Origin: Tannerella sp.
GTDB taxonomy: Bacteria; Bacteroidota; Bacteroidia; Bacteroidales; Tannerellaceae
Direction: 5' to 3'
Length of the DNA stretch: 9,724 nt
NCBI GenBank assembly: GCA_031283915.1
Contig: JAITAY010000145.1
Location: forward strand, 1-9,724
Below are positions 1 through 6,080 of this stretch, one piece after another (the first letter of the stretch is position 1; every line of letters begins with the position of its first letter). The notes below the pieces were generated by a model, which was not told the DNA's origin, made no database searches, and worked only from the letters and a program-made list of their open reading frames with translations. The position numbers and the translations under genes are program-made.

Positions 1-276
1 TCAGGTAGCTGTCGCAATCGGGGCAGGCATATCCAAAGAACCGGCACAAACCGGCATATGAAAGCCCTGCTGACTCAGGCAGCCAGAGCCGCTGTGGTGC
101 ACGACAGTGAATTAAGAGCCTGTTATCAACGCAAACCGGCTGAAGGGAAGCTCATGAAAGTGGTGATAAACAATGTCCGAAACAAGCTGTTACACCGCAT
201 TTTTGCCGTGGTCAGAAAAAAACAGGCCTTTCAGGTGGATTATATGAATACAGTAAAAAGATTACAGGCTGGTTAA
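1..276 (+). CDS. IS110-family transposase, C-terminal part (cut by the window start)
   Basis: The frame is open from base 1 and ends at TAA 274-276, giving 91 residues. The stretch resembles the C-terminal Transposase_20 (IS116/IS110/IS902) domain: an SGS-type start, a basic segment ending in NRHMKALLTQAA, then LRACYQRKPAEGK and NKLLHRIFAVV. In this family the segment belongs to a DEDD/serine transposase that moves with a structured guide RNA and usually has no long terminal inverted repeats. The internal ATG at 58 is only a methionine inside the domain, not the start. The reading frame shows no stop or frameshift here, so the gene may be intact outside the window. The right end of the element must lie somewhere between 277 and the neighbouring gene at 345, but I cannot place it. 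Family assignment is from remembered motifs. Confidence 0.8.
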   Translation, partial: SGSCRNRGRHIQRTGTNRHMKALLTQAARAAVVHDSELRACYQRKPAEGKLMKVVINNVRNKLLHRIFAVVRKKQAFQVDYMNTVKRLQAG

Positions 277-315
277 TAATTATAAAAACATTTGGAATTG
301 AACATAGAATCCGGA

Positions 316-333
316 GACACGAAGGACACAAAG
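316..333. repeat. Two tandem 9-mers (GACACRAAG)
   Basis: GACACGAAG (316-324) is followed directly by GACACAAAG (325-333), a tandem pair differing at one base, inside the 68-bp gap between the transposase and the convergent membrane gene. Similar GACACGAAG-type short repeats occur as dispersed intergenic elements in various bacteria. With two copies, this may be chance or the remnant of such an element. Confidence 0.4.
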
Positions 334-344
334 GTTTCTCTTTT

Positions 345-1991
345 TCAGGGATTTCCTATCCGTTTATTGGTATATTCGCGTGTACTCTTGACGATCGATT
401 CGTATGGCAGCGTGCCGACGAACCGTTCGCGAACGGCAAACTGCGGGGAGAACAGACTGCGGGTGCCGTCGTATCCTTCATAGCTCACTCCCGCCATGTT
501 GGACAGGCTGTACAGCAGGTCGCAGGTAGAGTAGGGACGGTCTTCCCGAAAAACCAGATCCGTTCGTTTTTTCAGGTAATCGTCCGACATCCATACGATA
601 AACGGTACTTCGCACATGTAGCTGGAAATCTTTTCATTGGCATGACCTGCAAAATCGCGAAAATCATAGACTTCTTCGCCATGATCCGAAAAATAGACCA
701 TGACCGACGACTTGCACTGCCTGTCGAGCATGTCCAGGATCGAGGCTATCAGCCAGTCGTTGTACAGCACCGAATTGTCATACTGGTCTACAGTCGTCTG
801 TGCAGAGGTTTTCAGGGGAAACAGAGACGCCAGACCATCCGGCTCGTTGCGATCGAAACGGTTGAACGACGACGGGTAACGGAACTTGTATGCGGTGTGG
901 CTTCCCATCAGATGGACGACAACTAATTTCCGCCTGTTTTCCTTCAATGCCTGTTCCAACACATCCAGGATCACCCCGTCCGGTTTGTTCGTTTTCGACA
1001 GGTCTACAATGTGACCGGCCTGCCGCAAAAGCGGCTCGTAACTCGAACTGACGTCATCGAACGGCTGGTTGCTTATCAGATGCGTCTCATATCCGGCGCG
1101 ATTGAACAGTTCAAACAGGGACGGGCGTTGCGTCAGGTATTCCGGATGCGCATGGTCGGCAAAACTCAGGGCGGAACGCATGACCGGAATCGTATGCACT
1201 TGCGGCGAAACTACATCCCGGTACACTTTCAGATTCGCCCGGCGGGCTGTCAGGAGCGGACTGGTATTCCGTTCATAACCGTACAGCGACATGTGACTGC
1301 GCGAAAGCGATTCTCCAATCACGACCAGCAGCGTTTGCGGAGCCTGAGACTCGGTAAGAGTGACTTCAAACGGCTGTTGCTGGCGTTTTCGGATGGCTCT
1401 TTCTTCAAGCACGCTCCGCACCTTGTAATCGGCCAAGATACGGTAAAAATCCACGAAATAAATGCGTTGTGCCACCGGTTCGATGGCCAGGAACAAAAGA
1501 AGCAACAAGACGGAGGCCGTGAACAGGTGTTTATGTTCCTTCACCCGGTGAAAGGCCATGTGTTTCATCTTGAAAATCATCACCACCGGGCACAAAATAT
1601 ACATTGCAATGCCCACAGTCACCCAGGGGCTCAGATAATTGAAAATAAATTCTTTCGATTCTTCCGCATTCGTTTCAAGCAACGTCGTGATGCTTCCCTC
1701 CGAAAGCATGACATTGGCGAAAAGCAGGTATCCCGTGAACACGGCGCCGGGAATCAGCGACAGCGTCAGCAGGAAGGAATAAAAAAAACGGATGTATCGG
1801 GTTGTCATAAAGGAAGACAGCATGAAAATCACAATCAGCAGTCCAAAACTCACAGCAATCCCCGACATAATCGCACTGGGAGGAACATTCTGGGCGATCA
1901 GGCCGAGCGCCGGTACAAGCAGCAATACGTATCCCAGAAAAAATAATTGCAACTTCCGTTCCTTAAGGATAGTTTTAATTTGCATATACAC
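345..1991 (-). CDS. Phosphoethanolamine transferase, EptA/CptA-like, inner membrane
   Basis: This 548-aa protein belongs to the alkaline-phosphatase-fold phosphoethanolamine transferases, which move phosphoethanolamine from phosphatidylethanolamine to lipid A or LPS core sugars on the periplasmic face of the inner membrane. About five hydrophobic segments lie at 13-33, 40-60, 67-93, 120-140 and 157-171. The catalytic domain follows: VVIGES with E227 (metal ligand), MSLYGYERNTSP (234-245), a probable nucleophile T267 in VHTIP, the conserved MGSH with H365, SDHGEE with D436 and H437 (metal ligands), and AGH with H450. All key family residues appear present and the length is normal, so it is probably active. 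The acceptor (lipid A, core or another glycan) cannot be told from sequence; the GES...SLYGY form is closer to CptA-type than MCR/EptA-type enzymes. The start at 1991 has AAGGA just upstream; the ATG two codons downstream is an alternative. Confidence 0.9.
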   Translation of the reverse strand: MYMQIKTILKERKLQLFFLGYVLLLVPALGLIAQNVPPSAIMSGIAVSFGLLIVIFMLSSFMTTRYIRFFYSFLLTLSLIPGAVFTGYLLFANVMLSEGSITTLLETNAEESKEFIFNYLSPWVTVGIAMYILCPVVMIFKMKHMAFHRVKEHKHLFTASVLLLLLFLAIEPVAQRIYFVDFYRILADYKVRSVLEERAIRKRQQQPFEVTLTESQAPQTLLVVIGESLSRSHMSLYGYERNTSPLLTARRANLKVYRDVVSPQVHTIPVMRSALSFADHAHPEYLTQRPSLFELFNRAGYETHLISNQPFDDVSSSYEPLLRQAGHIVDLSKTNKPDGVILDVLEQALKENRRKLVVVHLMGSHTAYKFRYPSSFNRFDRNEPDGLASLFPLKTSAQTTVDQYDNSVLYNDWLIASILDMLDRQCKSSVMVYFSDHGEEVYDFRDFAGHANEKISSYMCEVPFIVWMSDDYLKKRTDLVFREDRPYSTCDLLYSLSNMAGVSYEGYDGTRSLFSPQFAVRERFVGTLPYESIVKSTREYTNKRIGNP

Positions 1992-2052
1992 AATTCCTTT
2001 TAAGTCAAAACATCATTTTACCTGCGTTTACTATCCTTTTAGACGGCATTCG

Positions 2053-2070
2053 CATGTAAAATGTTACATG
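2053..2070. promoter_or_regulatory. Perfect 7-bp dyad, possible operator
   Basis: CATGTAA (2053-2059), spacer AATG, TTACATG (2064-2070) is a perfect 7+7 inverted repeat. It lies at or just after the expected transcription start of the minus-strand promoter at 2080-2112, about 60 bp upstream of the phosphoethanolamine transferase start. Position and symmetry suit a repressor site or a small 5'-leader hairpin; no regulator can be named. Confidence 0.45.
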
Positions 2071-2079
2071 TCTTGCGTA

Positions 2080-2112
2080 CAAAGGTACTGTATTCTGAAA
2101 AAAAAGGAGAAA
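2080..2112 (-). promoter_or_regulatory. Bacteroidetes-type promoter for the phosphoethanolamine transferase
   Basis: Read on the minus strand, TACCTTTG (2087-2080) matches the Bacteroidetes -7 consensus TAnnTTTG exactly. TTTC (2112-2109) lies 21 bp upstream, near the TTTG -33 box. The site is about 90 bp from the start codon. Confidence 0.5.
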
Positions 2113-2126
2113 AAAACCGGAAACAT

Positions 2127-2157
2127 TTTGCGGGATAAAAAAAAACCTCTACTTTTA
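2127..2157 (+). promoter_or_regulatory. Bacteroidetes-type promoter for the cytoplasmic oxidoreductase
   Basis: TTTG (2127-2130), a 19-bp spacer, then TACTTTTA (2150-2157) fits the Bacteroidetes sigma-ABfr pattern TTTG-N19-TAnnTTTG with one mismatch. It predicts a leader of roughly 35 nt before the start at 2201. It diverges from the promoter at 2080-2112. Confidence 0.55.
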
Positions 2158-2191
2158 TGCGCTGTATTACTTATTTTTAATTTTAAAATTT

Positions 2192-2196
2192 GGAGG
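2192..2196 (+). promoter_or_regulatory. Ribosome binding site supporting a GTG start
   Basis: GGAGG sits 4 nt before GTG 2201. An in-frame ATG at 2222 has no such site, and starting at GTG gives the basic MKNRKLRMGMVGGG N-terminus normal for the family, so GTG is preferred. Confidence 0.6.
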
Positions 2197-2200
2197 AATC

Positions 2201-3367
2201 GTGAAAAATAGGAAACTAAGAATGGGAATGGTCGGCGGCGGAAGCGATGCGTTTATTGGCGCAATCCATCGTCGCGCGGCCTTGATGGAAAATGAAATTG
2301 AGTTGGTATGTGGATGTTTCAGTATCAATCCGGAAATTTCGCTCAGTTCGGGACGTGCTTACCACCTCCCGGATAACCGGATTTACAAAAACTACACGGA
2401 GATGTTCGAAAATGAATCCAAACTGCCGGAGGGCGAACGAATGGATTTCGTAACGATCGTCACCCCCAACCGCTATCATTATGAACCGGCAGCGACTGCG
2501 CTTGACCTCGGTTTCCACGTCGTAGTGGACAAACCGATGACCTTCTCGCTGGAAGAAGCCAAACTCTTACAGAAGAAGGTGGAAGACACCGGACTGGTGC
2601 TGGCATTGACGCACGTTTACACCGGTTATCCGGCGGTGAAGGAAATGAAAGCCCGCATTGCCAAAGGAGAAATCGGCAAACTGCGCCGCCTCTACGTGGA
2701 ATATCCGCAGGGTTGGCTGGCCGACCGTATCGAACTGCTGGGGGGTAACAACGCCGGCTGGCGCACCGATCCGAAACTGACGGGGAAAGCCGGCTGTATC
2801 GGCGATATCGGCACACACGCCTGGCATCTGAGCGAATATGTCACCGGACAAAAAGTAACCGAGCTTTGTGCCGAACTGACCACTTTTGCCACCGGACGTC
2901 CGGTTGACGACGACGGCGTGGCCTTCCTGCACTATGACGGCGGTCTGAAAGGCGTCCTGACGGCCTCACAGGTAGCCATCGGCGAGGCAAACAGTATCGG
3001 TATCCGCATTTACGGTGAAAAAGGCGCTTTCGAATGGCATCAGATGGATCCCAACAGGTTGATTCTGAAATGGGGTAACCGTCCGGAAGAAATCATCCAC
3101 ATTGGCAGCAATACATTCCTGGGCGATGCGGCCCTGTGGGATGTGCGTACGCCTGCCGGACACCCGGAAGGATTTATCGAAGCTTTTGCCAATATCTACC
3201 GTAATTTCGCCCTGACCGTCCGAGCTAAATGGAACGGGGAAACACCTACCGAAGACATGCTGGACTTCCCGACCGTTTATGACGGCGTACGCGGGATGCA
3301 GTTCATCGAAACGATGGTAACAGCCGGATGGAGCAACGACAGGAAATGGCAACCCTGGACAGATTGA
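2201..3367 (+). CDS. Gfo/Idh/MocA-family NAD(P)-dependent oxidoreductase, cytoplasmic
   Basis: This 388-aa protein is of typical family length. The N-terminal Rossmann fold has a glycine-rich MGMVGGG (8-14), followed by VTIVTPNRYHY (84-94) and the family DKP signature with catalytic-type K111 (VVVDKPM). The C-terminal sheet domain carries GDIGTHAWH (201-209), with D202 and H206 at the usual catalytic positions. There is no signal peptide, so it should act in the cytoplasm on a sugar, sugar acid, inositol or amino-sugar derivative; substrate cannot be inferred. It has its own promoter candidate and is followed by a stem-loop, so it is probably monocistronic. It is a different type from the exported family member at 6081-7514. 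Confidence 0.88.
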   Translation: MKNRKLRMGMVGGGSDAFIGAIHRRAALMENEIELVCGCFSINPEISLSSGRAYHLPDNRIYKNYTEMFENESKLPEGERMDFVTIVTPNRYHYEPAATALDLGFHVVVDKPMTFSLEEAKLLQKKVEDTGLVLALTHVYTGYPAVKEMKARIAKGEIGKLRRLYVEYPQGWLADRIELLGGNNAGWRTDPKLTGKAGCIGDIGTHAWHLSEYVTGQKVTELCAELTTFATGRPVDDDGVAFLHYDGGLKGVLTASQVAIGEANSIGIRIYGEKGAFEWHQMDPNRLILKWGNRPEEIIHIGSNTFLGDAALWDVRTPAGHPEGFIEAFANIYRNFALTVRAKWNGETPTEDMLDFPTVYDGVRGMQFIETMVTAGWSNDRKWQPWTD

Positions 3368-3381
3368 CGTACTCTGTGCGC

Positions 3382-3416
3382 GGGACGGTCATGTGCATTC
3401 GTGCACAGGCCATCCC
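3382..3416 (+). terminator. Long stem-loop after the oxidoreductase, probable terminator
   Basis: The arms GGGACGGTCATGTGCA (3382-3397) and TGCACAGGCCATCCC (3402-3416) pair around a TTCG loop, with A3391 bulged, a C-A mismatch and a G-T pair. The hairpin begins 14 bp after the stop at 3367. No T tract follows, so it may be a processing or stability element in place of a classical intrinsic terminator. Confidence 0.5.
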
Positions 3417-3462
3417 TGCCGGATGACGCCGCATCGTTTCAATACATATATATGGAACGATT

Positions 3463-3552
3463 ATGAAAAGGTTGAAATTTGCATTCTCTTCTTTTGTTTT
3501 ATTAACTGTGCTGAACGGATGCAGCCAAAACCATGAAGCGGAATCATGGTAA
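3463..3552 (+). pseudogene. Lipoprotein signal-peptide stub (29 codons)
   Basis: ATG 3463 opens a 29-codon frame ending at TAA 3550-3552. It reads like a complete lipoprotein signal: basic MKRLK, a hydrophobic stretch FAFSSFVLLTVL, and lipobox LNGC with the cysteine at residue 20. Only nine residues follow before the stop. No long plus-strand frame continues, so I take it as the 5' remnant of a truncated lipoprotein gene. It could instead be a genuine tiny lipoprotein of about ten mature residues. GGAACGA lies just upstream as a weak ribosome site. Confidence 0.4.
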
Positions 3553-3924
3553 AGGCTAAAATCAGTAAAGCAATCGGGGACAGGATAACGGAGCAGGGCT
3601 TTTGGGGGACCGCCTCGTCTTTACCCAAAGAAAGAGACGGCGCAAACAGGGTGACGGGTTCAGGAACGGGCCATTGAAACCGGAGGTTATGAATTGTCCA
3701 TAGAAAATTCAGAAAATGAATACGAAATACTATATCCTTCCGTATGCAGGAAACAAAAATGGAACCGGTTATGGCGAGCCATTTGAAATAACAACAAAGT
3801 ATGGTTAAAGCTATAACGGTTACGCCGCGTGAAATACACGCTTTGTCTTCCACATGCGGCGTGAAGATATTAGATCCCGGAGAAGACGCTATTCAAAATT
3901 AACAGCACTTTAATCATCAACAAA
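3553..3924. other. Apparently non-coding, decayed stretch
   Basis: These 372 bases hold no convincing gene. The plus strand offers only short frames, such as a 43-codon frame at 3546-3677. A 130-codon minus-strand frame (3461-3853) exists, but it runs antisense through the lipoprotein signal stub and has no recognisable domain. A small hairpin GCGTG/CACGC (3827-3841, loop AAATA) is followed by TTTGTCTT and could be a weak plus-strand terminator. The stretch reads as eroded former coding DNA. Confidence 0.4.
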
Positions 3925-4356
3925 ATGGAAGTTTTATTGCAAATTTCGATGCTGTTGGCCGACATCGTATTCGGCCTTTCAAACGTGTTTTTCGCCTCCG
4001 TTGCGGAGGGGGGAATCCTCTCCGCCGCCGGCGGCGCACTCTTTCTCGCCTTCGTTGCGGGGGTAGTCGCTTATGCGGGCATTCCCGCCAGCGTGCTTGC
4101 CAACATCCGTCGCTGGCACGGATTCATTGACGGGCAGTTCGACAACATTGATAACCTGGTCAACACCATCCAAGCCAGTCAGGCGAAATGGAGTCCACCC
4201 CAGGCGTTGCTTCAGCAACTGAGCGACAACCGCGACGATCTGGCTAAACTGATTGCCCGGTGCCGGTCGAACTACGGCTCTGCCGTCGACCGCACCCTGC
4301 CGTTCACCACCGAAGGCCAGGCCGCCGGCTTCGACCGCTGCATCAATGAAGTGTGA
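3925..4356 (+). CDS. Small membrane protein of unknown function
   Basis: I do not recognise this 143-aa protein. Two hydrophobic segments (about 4-25 and 31-53, the second rich in Ala/Gly/Val) precede a polar, probably helical C-terminal part (60-143) with LANIRRW, FDNIDNLV and LLQQLSDNRDDL. The layout (N-terminal membrane anchor, then helices with an FDNIDNLV-like stretch) is loosely like LemA-family proteins, but the match is too weak to name. The frame is clean and GC-rich compared with the flanks, which supports real coding. A 14-bp GC palindrome (4023-4036) lies inside it. The start follows an A-rich leader (ATCAACAAA) with no Shine-Dalgarno site, normal in Bacteroidetes. It lies 111 bp ahead of the cytochrome operon and may or may not be co-transcribed. 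Confidence 0.6.
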   Translation: MEVLLQISMLLADIVFGLSNVFFASVAEGGILSAAGGALFLAFVAGVVAYAGIPASVLANIRRWHGFIDGQFDNIDNLVNTIQASQAKWSPPQALLQQLSDNRDDLAKLIARCRSNYGSAVDRTLPFTTEGQAAGFDRCINEV

Positions 4357-4430
4357 AATACGTTCGTTCCATGTAAGAAAAATAATAAAAGTATGAAACA
4401 AGTTCTTTCCATGTAAGAAAAAAGTACTAC
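4351..4430 (+). repeat. Imperfect 40-bp tandem duplication
   Basis: Bases 4351-4390 and 4391-4430 align end to end. The first 30 positions of each match at 26 sites and share the 14-mer TTCCATGTAAGAAA; the last 10 have diverged. The first copy contains the TGA stop of the preceding gene (4354-4356). The second runs into the candidate promoter of the operon, so the duplication lies in the operon's upstream regulatory region. Confidence 0.65.
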
Positions 4431-4435
4431 TTTTA
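4406..4435 (+). promoter_or_regulatory. Candidate operon promoter with overlapping dyad
   Basis: TTTC (4406-4409), an 18-bp spacer and TACTTTTA (4428-4435) resemble the Bacteroidetes promoter. The -7 octamer is identical to that of the promoter at 2127-2157. A perfect inverted repeat, AAAAGTA-C-TACTTTT (4420-4434), covers the -7 box; its one-base spacer suits protein binding better than RNA folding. The predicted leader to ATG 4468 is about 26 nt. Confidence 0.4.
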
Positions 4436-4467
4436 TTGCCGAATTTAAAAACCAGTATTTTTATAGA

Positions 4468-6030
4468 ATGTCGCACAGTTCGTATCAACCTCATCCTAAG
4501 AAGAACAGGAAAGGAATCTTTTTTGGGGCAGGCTTTTTGCTTGGCGTGATAGGCTTTATCTCGCTCTATCAGTTATCGGTTTATTTCTCCACCGACGAGT
4601 CGTGTATGATGTGTCATGTCCATCCCCACGTCGAAGACAGTTGGAAACTGTCAACACACGTCAACAACCGTAGCGGCGTGACCGTTCACTGCGTGGACTG
4701 TCATTTGCCGCCGAAACATCAGACGGTCAACCATTACATGGCCAAAGCCCGTCTGGGCATCAAGGACGTATGGTCGTATCTGACGAAGGACAGCGCCGAT
4801 TTTAACTGGGACGTGAAGTCCGAACTGGAACATGCGGTGAAGTATATCCCCAACGAATCGTGCAAGGAGTGTCACACGAATCTTTTCCCGGCAGGTATTA
4901 CGGACGACGGCATTACCGCGCATCTGTATTACGATGAAAACGAAAAGAAACTGGATTTGCAGTGCATCAGTTGTCATCTGGACGTCGGACATTATAACCC
5001 GAATTATACGCATGGGAAAATGACGGGCATCCCCGGCGCAGGCGCAGCCGGTTCCGGCGCAGCCAAGCCGATCTTCAGCGAAGCGACGGCCGTGACGACG
5101 TTTGCCGATTATGTCGAACAAATACCGGGCACTTCCGTTTCGTTCAGGATGATAGCCATTCCGGGCGGCACGTTCCGGATGGGCAGCACGAAGAAAGAAC
5201 CCTTCCACCGGGAAGATGAATCGCCCGTACGGGCGGTAACCCTCAGCCCGTTCTTCATGGCCGAAGTGGAAACGACGTGGGAACAGTTCTGGGCATTCTA
5301 CGCGCACACAATGAGTGAAGGCCGTACACCACCTGAAAAAGTGTATGCCAACAACAGTAATCCGAATGTTGACGTGATTTCCGGACCGACGCCGCCCTTC
5401 GGATTCCCCGACCAGGGTTGGGGATTCGGCGACCGTCCGGCCATCACGATGACACACTATGCGGCCGAGACGTTCTGCCAGTGGCTGTCGAAGAAAACGG
5501 GCAAAAAATACCGCCTGCCGACCGAAGCCGAATGGGAATACGCAGCGCGTGGCGGTACGGAAACGCCTTACTTTTTCTCCGGAAGTCCGAAAGACTTTTC
5601 CGACCAAGGATTCTGGCGCAAGTTCTTTGCTGCGAAAACCGACAGCATCAGCGCCTACGTAATCTACGCCAAAAACAGCCGGAATAAAACGCAGGAACCG
5701 GCTGTCGTGAAGGCCAATCTTTTCGGCCTGAAGAATATGTTGGGGAACGTGATGGAATATTGCGCCGACAAATACGATCCTCAGGCATACGCCGGAAACG
5801 GCGAGGAAGTGACGAATCCGCTGGTGACGGAAGGCGAAGAATGGGTCGTCCGCGGCGGGAACTATACATCCGATGCCGCCGACGTCCGCGTCGCCGCCCG
5901 CGATTACAGCCGTCACGACGCCTGGTTGAAAACCGATCCGCAACAGCCCAAGAGTATCTGGTGGTATTCCGACATTCGCGGCATCGGCTTCCGGGTCGTT
6001 TGCGAATCCAGTGAATTATTTACCAAATAA
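4468..6030 (+). CDS. NapC/NrfH-type tetraheme cytochrome c fused to an FGE-sulfatase-fold domain
   Basis: This 520-aa protein has two parts. Residues 17-40 form a membrane anchor, followed by four CXXCH haem sites: C46-H50, C75-H79, C132-H136 and C166-H170. That layout matches NapC/NirT/NrfH quinol dehydrogenases, which carry electrons from menaquinol to periplasmic partners. The CHxM Met near haem 1 of NrfH is His52 here. A Gly/Ala linker (about 188-199) leads to an FGE-sulfatase (SUMF1-like) domain at 224-513, shown by IPGGTFRMGS, YRLPTEAEWEYAARGG, LGNVMEY, WVVRGGNY and GFRVVC. Where true formylglycine-generating enzymes carry catalytic cysteines, this protein has NYTSDAADVRVAAR, so it is unlikely to make formylglycine; binding or scaffolding is more plausible. 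No nrfA-like partner lies in the window. It heads the operon with 50 bp to the next gene. Both domains are clear in one uninterrupted frame; the joint function is inferred. Confidence 0.9.
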   Translation: MSHSSYQPHPKKNRKGIFFGAGFLLGVIGFISLYQLSVYFSTDESCMMCHVHPHVEDSWKLSTHVNNRSGVTVHCVDCHLPPKHQTVNHYMAKARLGIKDVWSYLTKDSADFNWDVKSELEHAVKYIPNESCKECHTNLFPAGITDDGITAHLYYDENEKKLDLQCISCHLDVGHYNPNYTHGKMTGIPGAGAAGSGAAKPIFSEATAVTTFADYVEQIPGTSVSFRMIAIPGGTFRMGSTKKEPFHREDESPVRAVTLSPFFMAEVETTWEQFWAFYAHTMSEGRTPPEKVYANNSNPNVDVISGPTPPFGFPDQGWGFGDRPAITMTHYAAETFCQWLSKKTGKKYRLPTEAEWEYAARGGTETPYFFSGSPKDFSDQGFWRKFFAAKTDSISAYVIYAKNSRNKTQEPAVVKANLFGLKNMLGNVMEYCADKYDPQAYAGNGEEVTNPLVTEGEEWVVRGGNYTSDAADVRVAARDYSRHDAWLKTDPQQPKSIWWYSDIRGIGFRVVCESSELFTK

Positions 6031-6080
6031 ATACGTGAATGAATATTATTTATTAACTCAAGTTTTAATTCAAGTGAATC

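Noticed and set aside
1011..1946. 311-codon plus-strand open frame
   Set aside because: It is antisense to the phosphoethanolamine transferase and its Gln/Arg/His-rich translation shows no domain; shadow of the real gene.
3461..3853. 130-codon minus-strand open frame with hydrophobic stretches
   Set aside because: It has no recognisable family, no clear promoter, and its last part is the complement of the lipoprotein signal stub. I could not exclude a decayed membrane gene, but did not call it.
4023..4036. 14-bp GC palindrome CGCCGCCGGCGGCG
   Set aside because: It lies inside an Ala/Gly coding stretch of the 143-aa gene and is explained by codon choice; not called as a regulatory site.
4651..5943. 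430-codon minus-strand open frame
   Set aside because: It is fully antisense to the cytochrome-FGE fusion, whose haem motifs and FGE signatures are unmistakable. Its Arg/His/Phe-rich translation has no recognisable domain and comes from the GC-rich codon pattern of the real gene.
4468..6030. Active formylglycine-generating enzyme (sulfatase maturase)
   Set aside because: The catalytic cysteine pair is absent at the expected place, and no sulfatase of the arylsulfatase type that would need maturation is in the window; the phosphoethanolamine transferase uses Thr.
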